Below, piece after piece: positions 1-6,966 of a stretch of DNA of 10,571 bases (its first letter is position 1; each line of letters starts with the position of its first letter). The notes under the pieces were generated by a model. That model worked only from the letters and a program-made list of their open reading frames with translations, had not been told where the DNA came from and searched no databases. A program made the position numbers and the translations under genes. This stretch comes from an uncultured Duncaniella sp. (GTDB lineage Bacteria > Bacteroidota > Bacteroidia > Bacteroidales > Muribaculaceae), in assembly GCF_910577345.1 (NCBI RefSeq), contig NZ_CAJTMT010000048.1, positions 1-10,571 of the forward strand. The letters are read 5' to 3'.

Positions 1-1
1 C

Positions 2-289
2 GCGATGCAATGAAGCCCGCAGGGCGAAATTGCATAGCGCGAAGGTGTGGGGTTATCGGTTGACATGCAGCCACGGGCATCGAAGATGTCCGATAGTTTC
101 GTTCGGACATTGCCCAACCATCATCCACGGTATTGACCCTTTTCAAATAACGTTCACATCAACAATTATTCGAATTATTGGAAGGGTGCGTTATTATCGG
201 ACATCTTCGATGCCCGTGGCGGGTGGCATTCATTTACCCACACACCTTCGCGGTGACGCAATTTCGCCCTGCGGGCTTCATTGCATCGC
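2..289. repeat. Large inverted repeat built of REP-like hairpins
   Basis: Two arms are inverted copies around a centre of about 100 nt. The matching blocks are 2-33 with 258-289 (32 nt, perfect), 38-49 with 241-252 (12 nt, perfect) and 70-95 with 195-220 (26 nt, perfect). Between 50-69 and 221-240 the arms have diverged. Each arm holds two smaller hairpins. In the left arm these are GCAAT/ATTGC plus GCCC/GGGC around a GCA loop (7-33), and an 8-bp stem with a GAA loop (74-92). The same hairpins recur at 258-284 and 198-216. This layout resembles REP doublets/BIMEs spread by RAYT transposases, but no transposase is in the window. The centre (96-194) contains a near-palindrome at 163-180 and no gene. 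The repeat may extend left of the window. Structure is seen directly; the REP/BIME identity is inferred. Confidence 0.8.
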
Positions 290-332
290 CGCTCGATGCG
301 GGGCTACCATCGCATCGCTGCTGCGCAGCTTA

Positions 333-700
333 CTATTTGCCCTCCGGCACGGTTGTGTCTTTTCGCATTTGCTATTTGCCTTCGCACGGTTTTGTCTTTT
401 CGCATTTGCTATTTGCCCTCCGGCACGGTTGTGTCTTTTCGCATTTGCTATTTGCCCTCCGGCACGGTTGTGTCTTTTTGCATTTGCTATTTGCCTTCCG
501 GCACGGTTGTGTCTTTTCGCATTTGCTATTTGCCTTCCGGCACGGTTGTGTCTTTTCGCATTTGCTATTTGCCTTCCGGCACGGTTGTGGCTCTTTACAT
601 TTGCTTTTTGCCTTCCGGCATGGTTATGTCTCTTTACATTTGCTTTTTGCCCTCCGGCATGGTTATGGTTCTTTGCTATTTGCTTGTTGCTATCTGGTAG
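333..700. repeat. Tandem array of a 39-bp repeat, about 9.5 units
   Basis: Units begin CTATTTGCC at 333, 372, 409, 448, 487, 526 and 565, and CTTTTTGCC at 604 and 643. A partial unit starts at 676. Spacing is 39 nt, except that the second unit is 37 nt and the ninth is 33 nt. Units 1 and 3 are identical, units 5 and 6 are identical, and units 7-9 nearest upp have drifted (TTACATTTG ends, CATGG for CACGG). Because 39 is divisible by three, long open frames run through the array on the + strand, but the 37-nt unit shifts the phase, so I do not call a gene there. On the - strand units 1, 3, 5 and 6 each contain the closed micro-ORF MRKDTTVPEGK, and unit 4 has MQKDTTVPEGK. There are no spacers, so this is not a CRISPR. 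Its function is unknown. Confidence 0.9.
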
Positions 701-740
701 GGTGATTTTATGGTTTAATCGGGCCGTTTGCAGCGGAAAT

Positions 741-772
741 CTTGCAGGGGGAAGGAAAAATCGTTACTTTTG
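741..772 (+). promoter_or_regulatory. Bacteroidetes-type promoter of upp
   Basis: TACTTTTG at 765-772 fits the Bacteroidetes -7 consensus TAnnTTTG exactly. CTTG at 741-744 lies 20 nt upstream, where a -33 TTTG is expected (one mismatch). Transcription would start near 779, giving a leader of roughly 35 nt before the upp ATG at 815. The match to consensus is seen; the start site is inferred. Confidence 0.7.
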
Positions 773-814
773 TCGTTATTAAATAAGTAATCATCAAAAT
801 CCTTAATACACATC

Positions 815-1468
815 ATGGAAGTTATCAATTTTGCCGACACACCCTCATTGGTGAGCCAGTATATGAGTGAGCTGCGCGACGTGAACGTGCAGACCGACAT
901 GCTCCGATTCCGCCGTAACCTTGAACGCATAGGTGAGATAATGGCCTACGAGATGTCGAAGCGGATGCGCTACAAGACTGTCGACGTGCAAACGCCGCTC
1001 GGTATCGCTCCGTCACAGGTGCTTGACGAAAATGTGGTGCTTGCTACAATATTCCGTGCGGGCATACCTTTCCACAAGGGTTTCCTCGACTATTTCGACC
1101 ATGCGCAGAATGCTTTCGTGTCGGCCTATCGCAAATATCGCGAGAAAGAGAACTTTGATGTGTTTATCGAATATATTGCCTCGCCGCGTATCGACGGCAA
1201 GACTCTTGTGATTGCCGATCCGATGCTTGCCACCGGTTCGTCAATGGATCTCTGCTACCGCGCGTTGCTGACCAAGGGTGAGCCTGCGCATATCCATGTG
1301 GCATCCATCATAGCCTCGCGCAAGGCTGTCGATTATATCAAGAGTGCCCTTCCGGCTGACAAGACCACAATCTGGGTAGGTGCAATCGACGAAATCATCA
1401 ACGAACATTCCTACATTGTCCCCGGTCTCGGCGACGCGGGCGACCTTGCATACGGCATAAAGGAATAG
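815..1468 (+). CDS. upp: Uracil phosphoribosyltransferase
   Basis: This enzyme of pyrimidine salvage joins uracil to PRPP to form UMP and pyrophosphate in the cytosol. The 217-residue product has the type I PRTase signature LVIADPMLATGSS at residues 131-143 (PRPP binding), RAGIP at 81-85 and the uracil-binding GLGDAGDLAYG motif at 204-214. Length is close to the family norm of about 210 residues. The ATG at 815 is chosen because the protein begins there with the usual short N-terminus and it follows the promoter at a suitable distance; no Shine-Dalgarno sequence is evident. It appears monocistronic: the tandem array lies upstream and metK converges on it from the right, with a long stem-loop between them. 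All key motifs are intact. Confidence 0.97.
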   Translation: MEVINFADTPSLVSQYMSELRDVNVQTDMLRFRRNLERIGEIMAYEMSKRMRYKTVDVQTPLGIAPSQVLDENVVLATIFRAGIPFHKGFLDYFDHAQNAFVSAYRKYREKENFDVFIEYIASPRIDGKTLVIADPMLATGSSMDLCYRALLTKGEPAHIHVASIIASRKAVDYIKSALPADKTTIWVGAIDEIINEHSYIVPGLGDAGDLAYGIKE

Positions 1469-1510
1469 AATGCTTGTGCTTTTCTGACGTTACCGGCAGG
1501 GTAGTGGATA

Positions 1511-1641
1511 GGAAAAGGCACATAAAGCCATAAGGGCATAAGTCACATAAGATTTTTCAGAATTTTCACCGATTAGGGTGGTCTTACTGCTAATATGAAT
1601 CTTATGTTGCTTACGCCCTTATGGCTTTATGTGCCTTTTCT
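1511..1641. repeat. Long CATAAG-type stem-loop between convergent upp and metK
   Basis: The left arm 1513-1537 is perfectly complementary to 1615-1639 (25 bp). The stem continues 1538-1553 with 1599-1614 at three mismatches, making about 41 bp closed by a loop of 45 nt. Each arm is itself a chain of short near-repeats of CATAAG/CATAAA. The loop holds a minor CACC/GGTG pairing at about 1567-1580. It lies between two convergent genes, 42 nt after the upp stop and 53 nt after the metK stop, so it could act as a terminator in both directions. Its length and internal repetition suggest a dispersed repeat or MITE-like element, although I see no clear target duplication. The remainder to 1694 holds only a weak 5-bp AT-rich hairpin. 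Confidence 0.8.
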
Positions 1642-1694
1642 CCGAAATAGATTTTATTCTATCGGGATATACGTTTTCGGGAGGGTCTGCCGGG

Positions 1695-3020
1695 TTATAA
1701 TCCGAAGGCTTCTTTCACGGCGGGAACTGCATCGAGTTTTTCCCATGTGAAGAGTTCGACGGTGCGGGTGAAGGAGGGCTCGTATTTAGAGTGGAATTCC
1801 TTGGTCACCGTCATGGGCTTGCGACCCATGTGGCCATAGCTTGCAGTCTCACGGTAGATGGGGTTGCGGAGGCCGAGGCGCTTTTCAATGGCGTAGGGTG
1901 TCATGTCGAAGCAAGGCATGGCGTTGACCTTCTCAGCGATTTCTGCGTCGGAGAGGGGAATTTTGGCTGTTCCGTAGGTGTTGATGCAGAGGCTGACGGG
2001 ACGGGCTTCGCCGATGGCGTAGGCTACTTGCACGAGGACGCGGTCGGCCACACCTGCAGCCACAAGGTTTTTGGCAATGTGGCGCGCTGCGTAGGCTGCC
2101 GAACGGTCAACTTTGGATGGGTCTTTGCCGGAGAATGCGCCACCACCGTGGGCTCCGTGGCCTCCGTAGGTGTCGACAATGATTTTACGGCCTGTGAGAC
2201 CGGTGTCGCCATGAGGGCCACCGATTACGAACTTGCCTGTCGGGTTGACGAGGAGTTTCACATCGTCGCCGATGAGGGCTGCTTCTTCGGGGCGGAGCTT
2301 GGCCTTGACGCGGGGAATGAGAATGTTGCGTACATCATCGGTGATGCGTTTCTGCATGGCACGGTCAGCGGCTGCGCGGGCTGTATCGGAGTCGTCGGTC
2401 GGAAGGATGAATTCGTCGTGCTGGGTGGAGATGACGATGGTGTCGACGCGGAGCGGACGGTTGTTCTCATCGTATTCAACGGTCACCTGACTCTTGGAGT
2501 CGGGGCGGAGATAGGTGTAGATGCGTCCACGCTTTTCGTGGGTCATTTCCTTCTCCTCACGACGGATGTCGGCAAGTTCCTGGAGCAGACGGTGGGAAAG
2601 GTCGATGGTGAGAGGCATATAGTCGAGGGTCTCGTTGCAGGCATAGCCGAACATCATGCCCTGGTCACCGGCACCCTGCTCTTCAAGTTCGCTGCGCTCG
2701 ACGCCACGGTTGATGTCGGCGCTCTGTTCGTGGAGGGCTGAGAATACACCGCAAGCCTCGCCGTCGAATTTGAGTGCGCTGCGGTTGTAGCCGATATTGC
2801 GGATCACATCGCGTGTGACTTCCATGAGATCGATGTATGCTTCGCTCTTGACCTCGCCGGCAATCACGACCTGACCGGTGGTGACGAGAGTCTCGCAGGC
2901 TACTTTTGATTTCGGGTCACGGGCAAGGAATTCATCGAGAATCGCGTCGGAAATCTGGTCGGCAACCTTGTCGGGATGTCCTTCGGAGACGGATTCGGAT
3001 GTGAAGAGATAAGTTTTCAT
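1695..3020 (-). CDS. metK: S-adenosylmethionine synthetase (methionine adenosyltransferase)
   Basis: MetK makes SAM from methionine and ATP, releasing phosphate and pyrophosphate, as a cytosolic oligomer. The 441-residue product begins MKTYLFTSESVSEGHPDKVAD, with the GHPDK substrate-binding motif at 14-18. The first family signature GAGDQG lies at 116-121, GGPHGDTGLTGRKI at 267-280 and the phosphate-binding GGGAFSGKDPSKVDRS at 292-307. It is longer than the E. coli enzyme (384), as is usual in Bacteroidetes. An in-frame ATG 16 codons upstream (3068) would add MPTSTFYLYISHTYQL, which is not conserved in the family and lies in AT-rich leader sequence, so I choose 3020. The gene converges on upp. 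Its promoter is near 3350, leaving a leader of about 290 nt with a probable SAM-II aptamer at its 5' end, which would give feedback control by its own product. Confidence 0.98.
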   Translation of the reverse strand: MKTYLFTSESVSEGHPDKVADQISDAILDEFLARDPKSKVACETLVTTGQVVIAGEVKSEAYIDLMEVTRDVIRNIGYNRSALKFDGEACGVFSALHEQSADINRGVERSELEEQGAGDQGMMFGYACNETLDYMPLTIDLSHRLLQELADIRREEKEMTHEKRGRIYTYLRPDSKSQVTVEYDENNRPLRVDTIVISTQHDEFILPTDDSDTARAAADRAMQKRITDDVRNILIPRVKAKLRPEEAALIGDDVKLLVNPTGKFVIGGPHGDTGLTGRKIIVDTYGGHGAHGGGAFSGKDPSKVDRSAAYAARHIAKNLVAAGVADRVLVQVAYAIGEARPVSLCINTYGTAKIPLSDAEIAEKVNAMPCFDMTPYAIEKRLGLRNPIYRETASYGHMGRKPMTVTKEFHSKYEPSFTRTVELFTWEKLDAVPAVKEAFGL

Positions 3021-3255
3021 AAGTTGATATGTATGGCTTATATATAAATAAAATGTCGAAGTCGGCATGAAAATGCGTGTGGATCAGATAACGCGCTTGC
3101 CTGCTTCAACATTTCATCTTTCGGTGTCATTGTCCTCGCGGATGTCCGACACACACTATGAATCTCAAAAGTCTAAATCTTCGATGAAAATCAACGAGAA
3201 GAGATTTTGATGTCAATGCCGTCGGATGGCGGAGGGGGATGCCAAGGACGGTGTG
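3021..3255 (-). other. Remainder of the metK 5' leader
   Basis: This transcribed stretch lies between the probable aptamer and the metK start. The last 40 nt before the start codon are AT-rich, as is common before Bacteroidetes start codons. A possible 6-bp stem AATCTC (3201-3206) with GAGATT (3161-3166) could form. I see no GC-rich hairpin with a U-tract and no Shine-Dalgarno sequence, so the way the aptamer would act on metK is not visible. A 46-codon frame starts inside the aptamer (3267) and ends at 3127; its product matches nothing I know. Confidence 0.5.
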
Positions 3256-3304
3256 CAGTTTTAGCATTTTTTGAAGTGGTTGCAAGCAGCCAAATTTGTC
3301 CACT
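3256..3304 (-). ncRNA. Probable SAM-II (SAM_alpha, RF00521) riboswitch aptamer
   Basis: Read on the - strand, AGTGG (3304-3300) pairs with CCACT (3279-3275), with one further G-U pair, forming P1. The loop carries the family hallmark GCTTGCA (about 3287-3281). An A-rich linker follows, then TGCTAAAA (about 3266-3259), whose TGC can pair back to GCA of the loop to form the H-type pseudoknot. The order of P1 strand, ATTTG, GCTTGCA, P1 strand, A-rich linker and GCTAAA matches the SAM-II consensus as I recall it. The aptamer starts about 10 nt after the predicted transcription start of metK, the SAM synthetase gene, which fits feedback control. SAM-II is known mainly from Alphaproteobacteria and also from Bacteroidetes. 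The pairing is seen; the class is a recognition call without a covariance search. Confidence 0.72.
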
Positions 3305-3318
3305 CTTATTTTCGGGTG

Positions 3319-3350
3319 CAAAGGTAGAAAGAAATTGCGGTAATTCCAAG
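3319..3350 (-). promoter_or_regulatory. Bacteroidetes-type promoter of metK
   Basis: On the - strand, TACCTTTG (3326-3319) matches the -7 consensus TAnnTTTG exactly. CTTG (3350-3347) stands 20 nt upstream as the -33 element. The expected start is near 3312, leaving about 290 nt of leader before metK at 3020. The -33 box and spacer overlap the stem-loop at 3332-3377. Confidence 0.75.
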
Positions 3351-3377
3351 TGTTTGACTGTGGAATTACCGCAATTT
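3332..3377 (-). terminator. Perfect 17-bp stem-loop, probable terminator of the export operon
   Basis: The blocks 3332-3348 and 3361-3377 are perfect inverted repeats of 17 bp around a 12-nt loop. On the - strand the hairpin begins 48 nt after the Wzc-like stop codon and is followed by a T-rich run (TTTCTTTCT). That suits intrinsic termination of the operon. Because the 3' arm also carries the spacer and part of the -33 box of the metK promoter, an operator role cannot be excluded. Confidence 0.65.
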
Positions 3378-3424
3378 AGGTTTATGTCATCCGGTATTAT
3401 TGTTGCCGGAGAACGGAGTCATTG

Positions 3425-5923
3425 TCAATCCTTCTTGCCGGATGTTTTTGTCACATCTGTCTCCTTGCGTGAGGTATAGTAGGAGTAGTATGCGTAGCGG
3501 CGATAGGGGGTTGCCGAAGAAATCGTGCCGTTGAGGATGAGCATGAAATTCTTGTAGCGCTGCGAATCGTAGATGCGGTCGATTTCCGGAATCATGCGGC
3601 GGTCGAGAAGACCTGCACGGATGATGAAGATGGTCATGTCGGCCAGCGGGGTGATGATTGAAGCGTCGGCAACGACCTCGGCGGGAGGACAGTCGAAGAA
3701 TACATAGTCGTATTCCTGACGGTATTTCTCGATGAGGTTCTTCAGACGGTCGGAATAGAGCAATTCGGCAGGGTTGGGAGGAATTGTTCCGACGGGAAGG
3801 ATATAGAGGCCCTTGCAGGGTGTTGCCTGAATGTACTGGTCGCAGTTGTCGGTGGCTTCGGAGAGGTAGTCGGCGATACCGCGCGAGTGGTCGGCGAGGA
3901 TGCGCGACACTGATGCACGACGGAGGTCAAGGTCGATGACGAGGACCTTGCGGCTCTTGTCCTTGAGCGCGAGGGCTGCGGCAAGGTTGAGCGAGATGAA
4001 CGACTTACCGGAACCGGGGTTGAACGAGGTGACCATGATGACACGGTTGCGGCCGTTACGGGTCATGAACTCAAGGTTGGAGCGGACCATACGGAAGGCC
4101 TCGTTGACGATGCTGCGTCCGTGTTCATGCACAAGGAGCGAGGGAGCTTCCTCGATTTTTGAACTCTTGCCCATCATCTCGCGCCAACGGCGACGGAAAG
4201 AGCGCATACGGAGCGACATTGTATTGTCGGAGGCTTCGGGGATTTCGCCAAGAAGCGGAGTCTTGATGCCGTCGAGGTCCGAACGGTTGCGCAGACGGCT
4301 GTTCATGCTTTCGTCAAGGAAGAGGATGAGGGCGGGAAGTACGATACCGACCACGAAACAGATGAGAAGGATATTGCGCGAGATAGGCGCGGTGGGCTTG
4401 TTGGAGCCCATCGGAGGAGTGATGACACGGGTGTTGTAGGGGGTGAAGGCAAGGGTGAGCTCATTTTCCTCACGTTTCTGGAGGAGGTAGAGGTAGAGGG
4501 CTTCCTTCACTTTCTGCTGACGTTCGACAGAGAGGAGGTATTTGGCCTGGGTGGGTGAGGATGCGATCTTGCGGTTGGTTGCGCGGTCGTCGCGGATGAG
4601 TGAATTGAGCTGAGTCTGCAGGGTGCGCTCCTGGTTCACGAGCGACTGAACGAGTGCGCTGCGCATACTGCGGAGGCTCTTGTCGTAGTCCTGCATGATG
4701 GGGTTGTTCTCACCGGTGGTGCTTGCGAGTTTATCGCGTTCGAGCTGGATGGTGTTGTATTCCTGAATCTGAGTCTCGATACCGCGGTTTTCTATGCCCG
4801 AATTTGCAGGCATTAACTGTCCATTCGTTGAAGGATCGTTGACATGATCGAGCAGATACTTTGTTATGGCTATCTGAGTTGATACTTCAAGCTGTTGTCT
4901 TGTGTTTTCGTTGGCGTTTGCCATATACATTGTTGAAGCGGCCTCTACGTCCGGAACAAGATGCTCTCCTTTGTAGTCTGCAATATCACTATCAACATTG
5001 CCAAGTTCTTTTTCGATTACCTGAAGACGTTCGGCGATGAATTGAGAAGTCTTTTTGGCCTGCTGTGCCTTGTCGTCCACCCACTTGTCATTGTAAATAT
5101 TGATAAGGGTGTTGAGGAAGTCGTCAGCACGGGCGATACTTACATCCTTGAAGGTGAAGTCGATGACGGATGCCTTGTCGTCAGCGAGGCTTTCGGAGAG
5201 CTTCGTCTTGTAGAGTTCGATAGCTTCAGAGATGCTGTAGCGCATCACCTTGATGGGTGATTTGAAGTCGACAGAATAGTTGGGACCGGGGTTGATCACG
5301 AGTTTTCCGAGCTCGGTCTTGATGGTGTCGCCCATGTTAACCTCGATGTTTTCGGTCTCGCATTCCTCCATGCCGAGTCTCATGCGGTTGATGCCGACTT
5401 TACCCTTTCCGAGGATCTCGACTTCCATGAATGCTGACGACATTGCGGGAAGGTCTATGAAATTGACTTCTACGGGAACGGAGTCGCCATAAAGGGTTAC
5501 GTTCCTAAGACCGGCGCGATAAGTGTAGTCGGTCTGGAGGCCAAGTTTAAGAATGACATCGCCAATGATGGCCGGAGATTCGAATGCAAGCATTTCGTTG
5601 TTGACATTCGATGAGCTTTGGAAGAGACCTATGTCGCTGAGCGCATTTGCGACGCTCTGCTTGGAAGCATCCTTGTCGTCCTTGATCATGACAGCCGCTG
5701 TGCGGGTATAAGTTTTGGGCGTACTTAAAATGTACAAAACACCAAGACCTAAAAATAGAATTACGGAGATTGCAAACCATCGCCAATGTGTCATGCATAC
5801 AAGAAAGAAATCTCTAATGTTAAAAGAGTCTTCTTCATCCTGGACGTTTTGGAATGTCTGTTGTTGGTAGTTCCCGGGATAACGGGGTTGATCATCGGCA
5901 AATTGATTGTGATTTTGTATCAT
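3425..5923 (-). CDS. Wzc-like polysaccharide co-polymerase with BY-kinase domain
   Basis: This inner-membrane protein would control chain length and drive capsule or exopolysaccharide export with the outer-membrane Wza-type partner encoded just upstream. The 832 residues show a cytoplasmic N-terminal tail rich in Asn/Gln (1-45), TM1 (about 48-66) and a periplasmic Wzz domain with coiled-coil segments (about 280-460). A GNVR-like stretch follows (about 460-495), then TM2 (about 516-536). The cytosolic tyrosine kinase has the EAFRMVRSNL oligomerisation motif (608-617), Walker A FNPGSGKS (634-641), Walker A' VLVIDLDLR (660-668) and Walker B YVFFDCPP (740-747). The C-terminal tyrosine cluster has six Tyr at 807-816, the usual autophosphorylation sites. 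The ATG at 5923 is the first good start. A GGAGG lies 17 nt upstream, further away than usual. The 127-nt gap to the Wza-like gene shows no promoter, so the two are probably cotranscribed. Confidence 0.96.
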   Translation of the reverse strand: MIQNHNQFADDQPRYPGNYQQQTFQNVQDEEDSFNIRDFFLVCMTHWRWFAISVILFLGLGVLYILSTPKTYTRTAAVMIKDDKDASKQSVANALSDIGLFQSSSNVNNEMLAFESPAIIGDVILKLGLQTDYTYRAGLRNVTLYGDSVPVEVNFIDLPAMSSAFMEVEILGKGKVGINRMRLGMEECETENIEVNMGDTIKTELGKLVINPGPNYSVDFKSPIKVMRYSISEAIELYKTKLSESLADDKASVIDFTFKDVSIARADDFLNTLINIYNDKWVDDKAQQAKKTSQFIAERLQVIEKELGNVDSDIADYKGEHLVPDVEAASTMYMANANENTRQQLEVSTQIAITKYLLDHVNDPSTNGQLMPANSGIENRGIETQIQEYNTIQLERDKLASTTGENNPIMQDYDKSLRSMRSALVQSLVNQERTLQTQLNSLIRDDRATNRKIASSPTQAKYLLSVERQQKVKEALYLYLLQKREENELTLAFTPYNTRVITPPMGSNKPTAPISRNILLICFVVGIVLPALILFLDESMNSRLRNRSDLDGIKTPLLGEIPEASDNTMSLRMRSFRRRWREMMGKSSKIEEAPSLLVHEHGRSIVNEAFRMVRSNLEFMTRNGRNRVIMVTSFNPGSGKSFISLNLAAALALKDKSRKVLVIDLDLRRASVSRILADHSRGIADYLSEATDNCDQYIQATPCKGLYILPVGTIPPNPAELLYSDRLKNLIEKYRQEYDYVFFDCPPAEVVADASIITPLADMTIFIIRAGLLDRRMIPEIDRIYDSQRYKNFMLILNGTISSATPYRRYAYYSYYTSRKETDVTKTSGKKD

Positions 5924-6050
5924 CTTAGCTGAAACGTTGACCTCCTTCCGCGCTACACTGCGCTATGGGAGAATAAGAATTTGAAGTTATAAACGGAGAT
6001 ATGCAATGAATTAGTAGTTGGTATCTGCTGAGATCATATACAGTCGATTT

Positions 6051-6857
6051 TTAGCGGATACAGAGAGCGGTAATTGTCGTGGCAAGTGATGCCAGTGAGA
6101 TCCAGAAAGACGGTGTTAAGAGCGTATTTCCATTGATTGTGCTCTGACGTATACGGGTATTGTTAGGGTCAACGTAAATAACATCGTCTTGTTGGATGAA
6201 ATATGCAGGGGAGTTTCGGAGACTCTGTGCATCAAGAAGACTTATTATATATGTTTCTTGTTTGTCACCATTCGAACGGATGAGCTTGACATCTTCACGA
6301 CGACCATATATGGTGAGGTCACCGGCAAGTCCGAGGGCATCGAGAATGGTCATGTCATCGCGATCAATTGAATAAGAACCAGGATGTGCTACTTCACCAA
6401 GCACAGACACAATTCCGTTTGTCAGCTCTACCGTGACCACAGGATCTCGTACATAATCTTTAGATATAAGCATTCCTTTTATAAGTCCTGCTATTTCTAA
6501 ACGAGTCATACCCTCGACTTTAATTTCCCCAAGAAGAGGAAAGTCGATAGAACCTTCAGGGGATACTGTATAAGAACTTATTCCTTGGTTTGTACCACGG
6601 TTAAGAGTTGTTGTTGCTCCCAATGTACGTGGTGTATACGGAAGATTGAAGAGATCGACAAGTTGTTGGTCACGAGAGTGCACGAGGATAGAAAGTTTGT
6701 CGGCAGGTTTAATAGTGATAGTCTGCTGATATCCGGAATAGGAATGTTCGTTTGTCATATCCTGAAAATAAACGACGTTTTTGGGCGTTGAGCAGGATGC
6801 CATTGCTAAAAGCACAATAAAAGCAGCTAAAATGTTGTGGAAACTCAAATGTCGCAT
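6051..6857 (-). CDS. Wza-type polysaccharide export lipoprotein (Poly_export/SLBB)
   Basis: The product would form, or contribute to, the outer-membrane channel through which capsule or exopolysaccharide leaves the cell, working with the Wzc-like kinase encoded next. The 268 residues start with a lipoprotein signal peptide: hydrophobic 10-20, lipobox AMASC and lipidated Cys22. The polysaccharide biosynthesis/export domain covers about 47-145 (ITIKPADKLSILV, then YTVSPEGSIDFPLLGEI). One SLBB domain lies at about 148-232 (GEVAHPGSYSID). A hydrophobic C-terminal segment (248-266) may be the membrane-spanning helix. E. coli Wza is longer (about 380 residues) and has more SLBB-like repeats; the shorter single-SLBB form is common in Bacteroidetes. 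The coding sequence is visibly more AT-rich than clpB or metK. It is first in a probable two-gene operon with a promoter at 6967-6998. Confidence 0.94.
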   Translation of the reverse strand: MRHLSFHNILAAFIVLLAMASCSTPKNVVYFQDMTNEHSYSGYQQTITIKPADKLSILVHSRDQQLVDLFNLPYTPRTLGATTTLNRGTNQGISSYTVSPEGSIDFPLLGEIKVEGMTRLEIAGLIKGMLISKDYVRDPVVTVELTNGIVSVLGEVAHPGSYSIDRDDMTILDALGLAGDLTIYGRREDVKLIRSNGDKQETYIISLLDAQSLRNSPAYFIQQDDVIYVDPNNTRIRQSTINGNTLLTPSFWISLASLATTITALCIR

Positions 6858-6885
6858 AGTGTGGCGTTAATAGTCTGAATGTCAA

Positions 6886-6900
6886 AAGCCATTTTGGCTT
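6886..6900 (-). other. Small hairpin in the export operon leader
   Basis: AAGCCA and TGGCTT form a 6-bp stem with a 3-nt loop about 30 nt before the Wza-like start codon, followed on the - strand by TTTGACATT. It could be a weak attenuator or mRNA-stability hairpin. The structure is seen; any role is speculative. Confidence 0.35.
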
Positions 6901-6966
6901 GGAATAGTGATGAGAATTGTTGATTAGAAATTGTTACTGAAAACATCGCGCGTAATATACGCATGG

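Noticed and set aside
333..700. CRISPR-like periodic repeat
   Set aside because: Units abut directly with no unique spacers, and no cas genes are present.
30..782. 250-codon + strand open frame with 13-residue repeats (CLFAFAICPPARL type)
   Set aside because: The frame is open only because the 39-bp unit is a multiple of three and lacks stops; overlapping + frames run through the same array in different phases, a 37-nt unit shifts the phase, and the start lies in the REP-like repeat.
1791..2741. 316-codon + strand open frame
   Set aside because: It is wholly antisense to metK, whose motifs are intact; the frame is a by-product of metK codon usage.
3021..3068. 16-codon N-terminal extension of metK (start at 3068)
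   Set aside because: The extra residues are not family-like and the conserved MKTYLFTSESVSEGHPDK start is at 3020.
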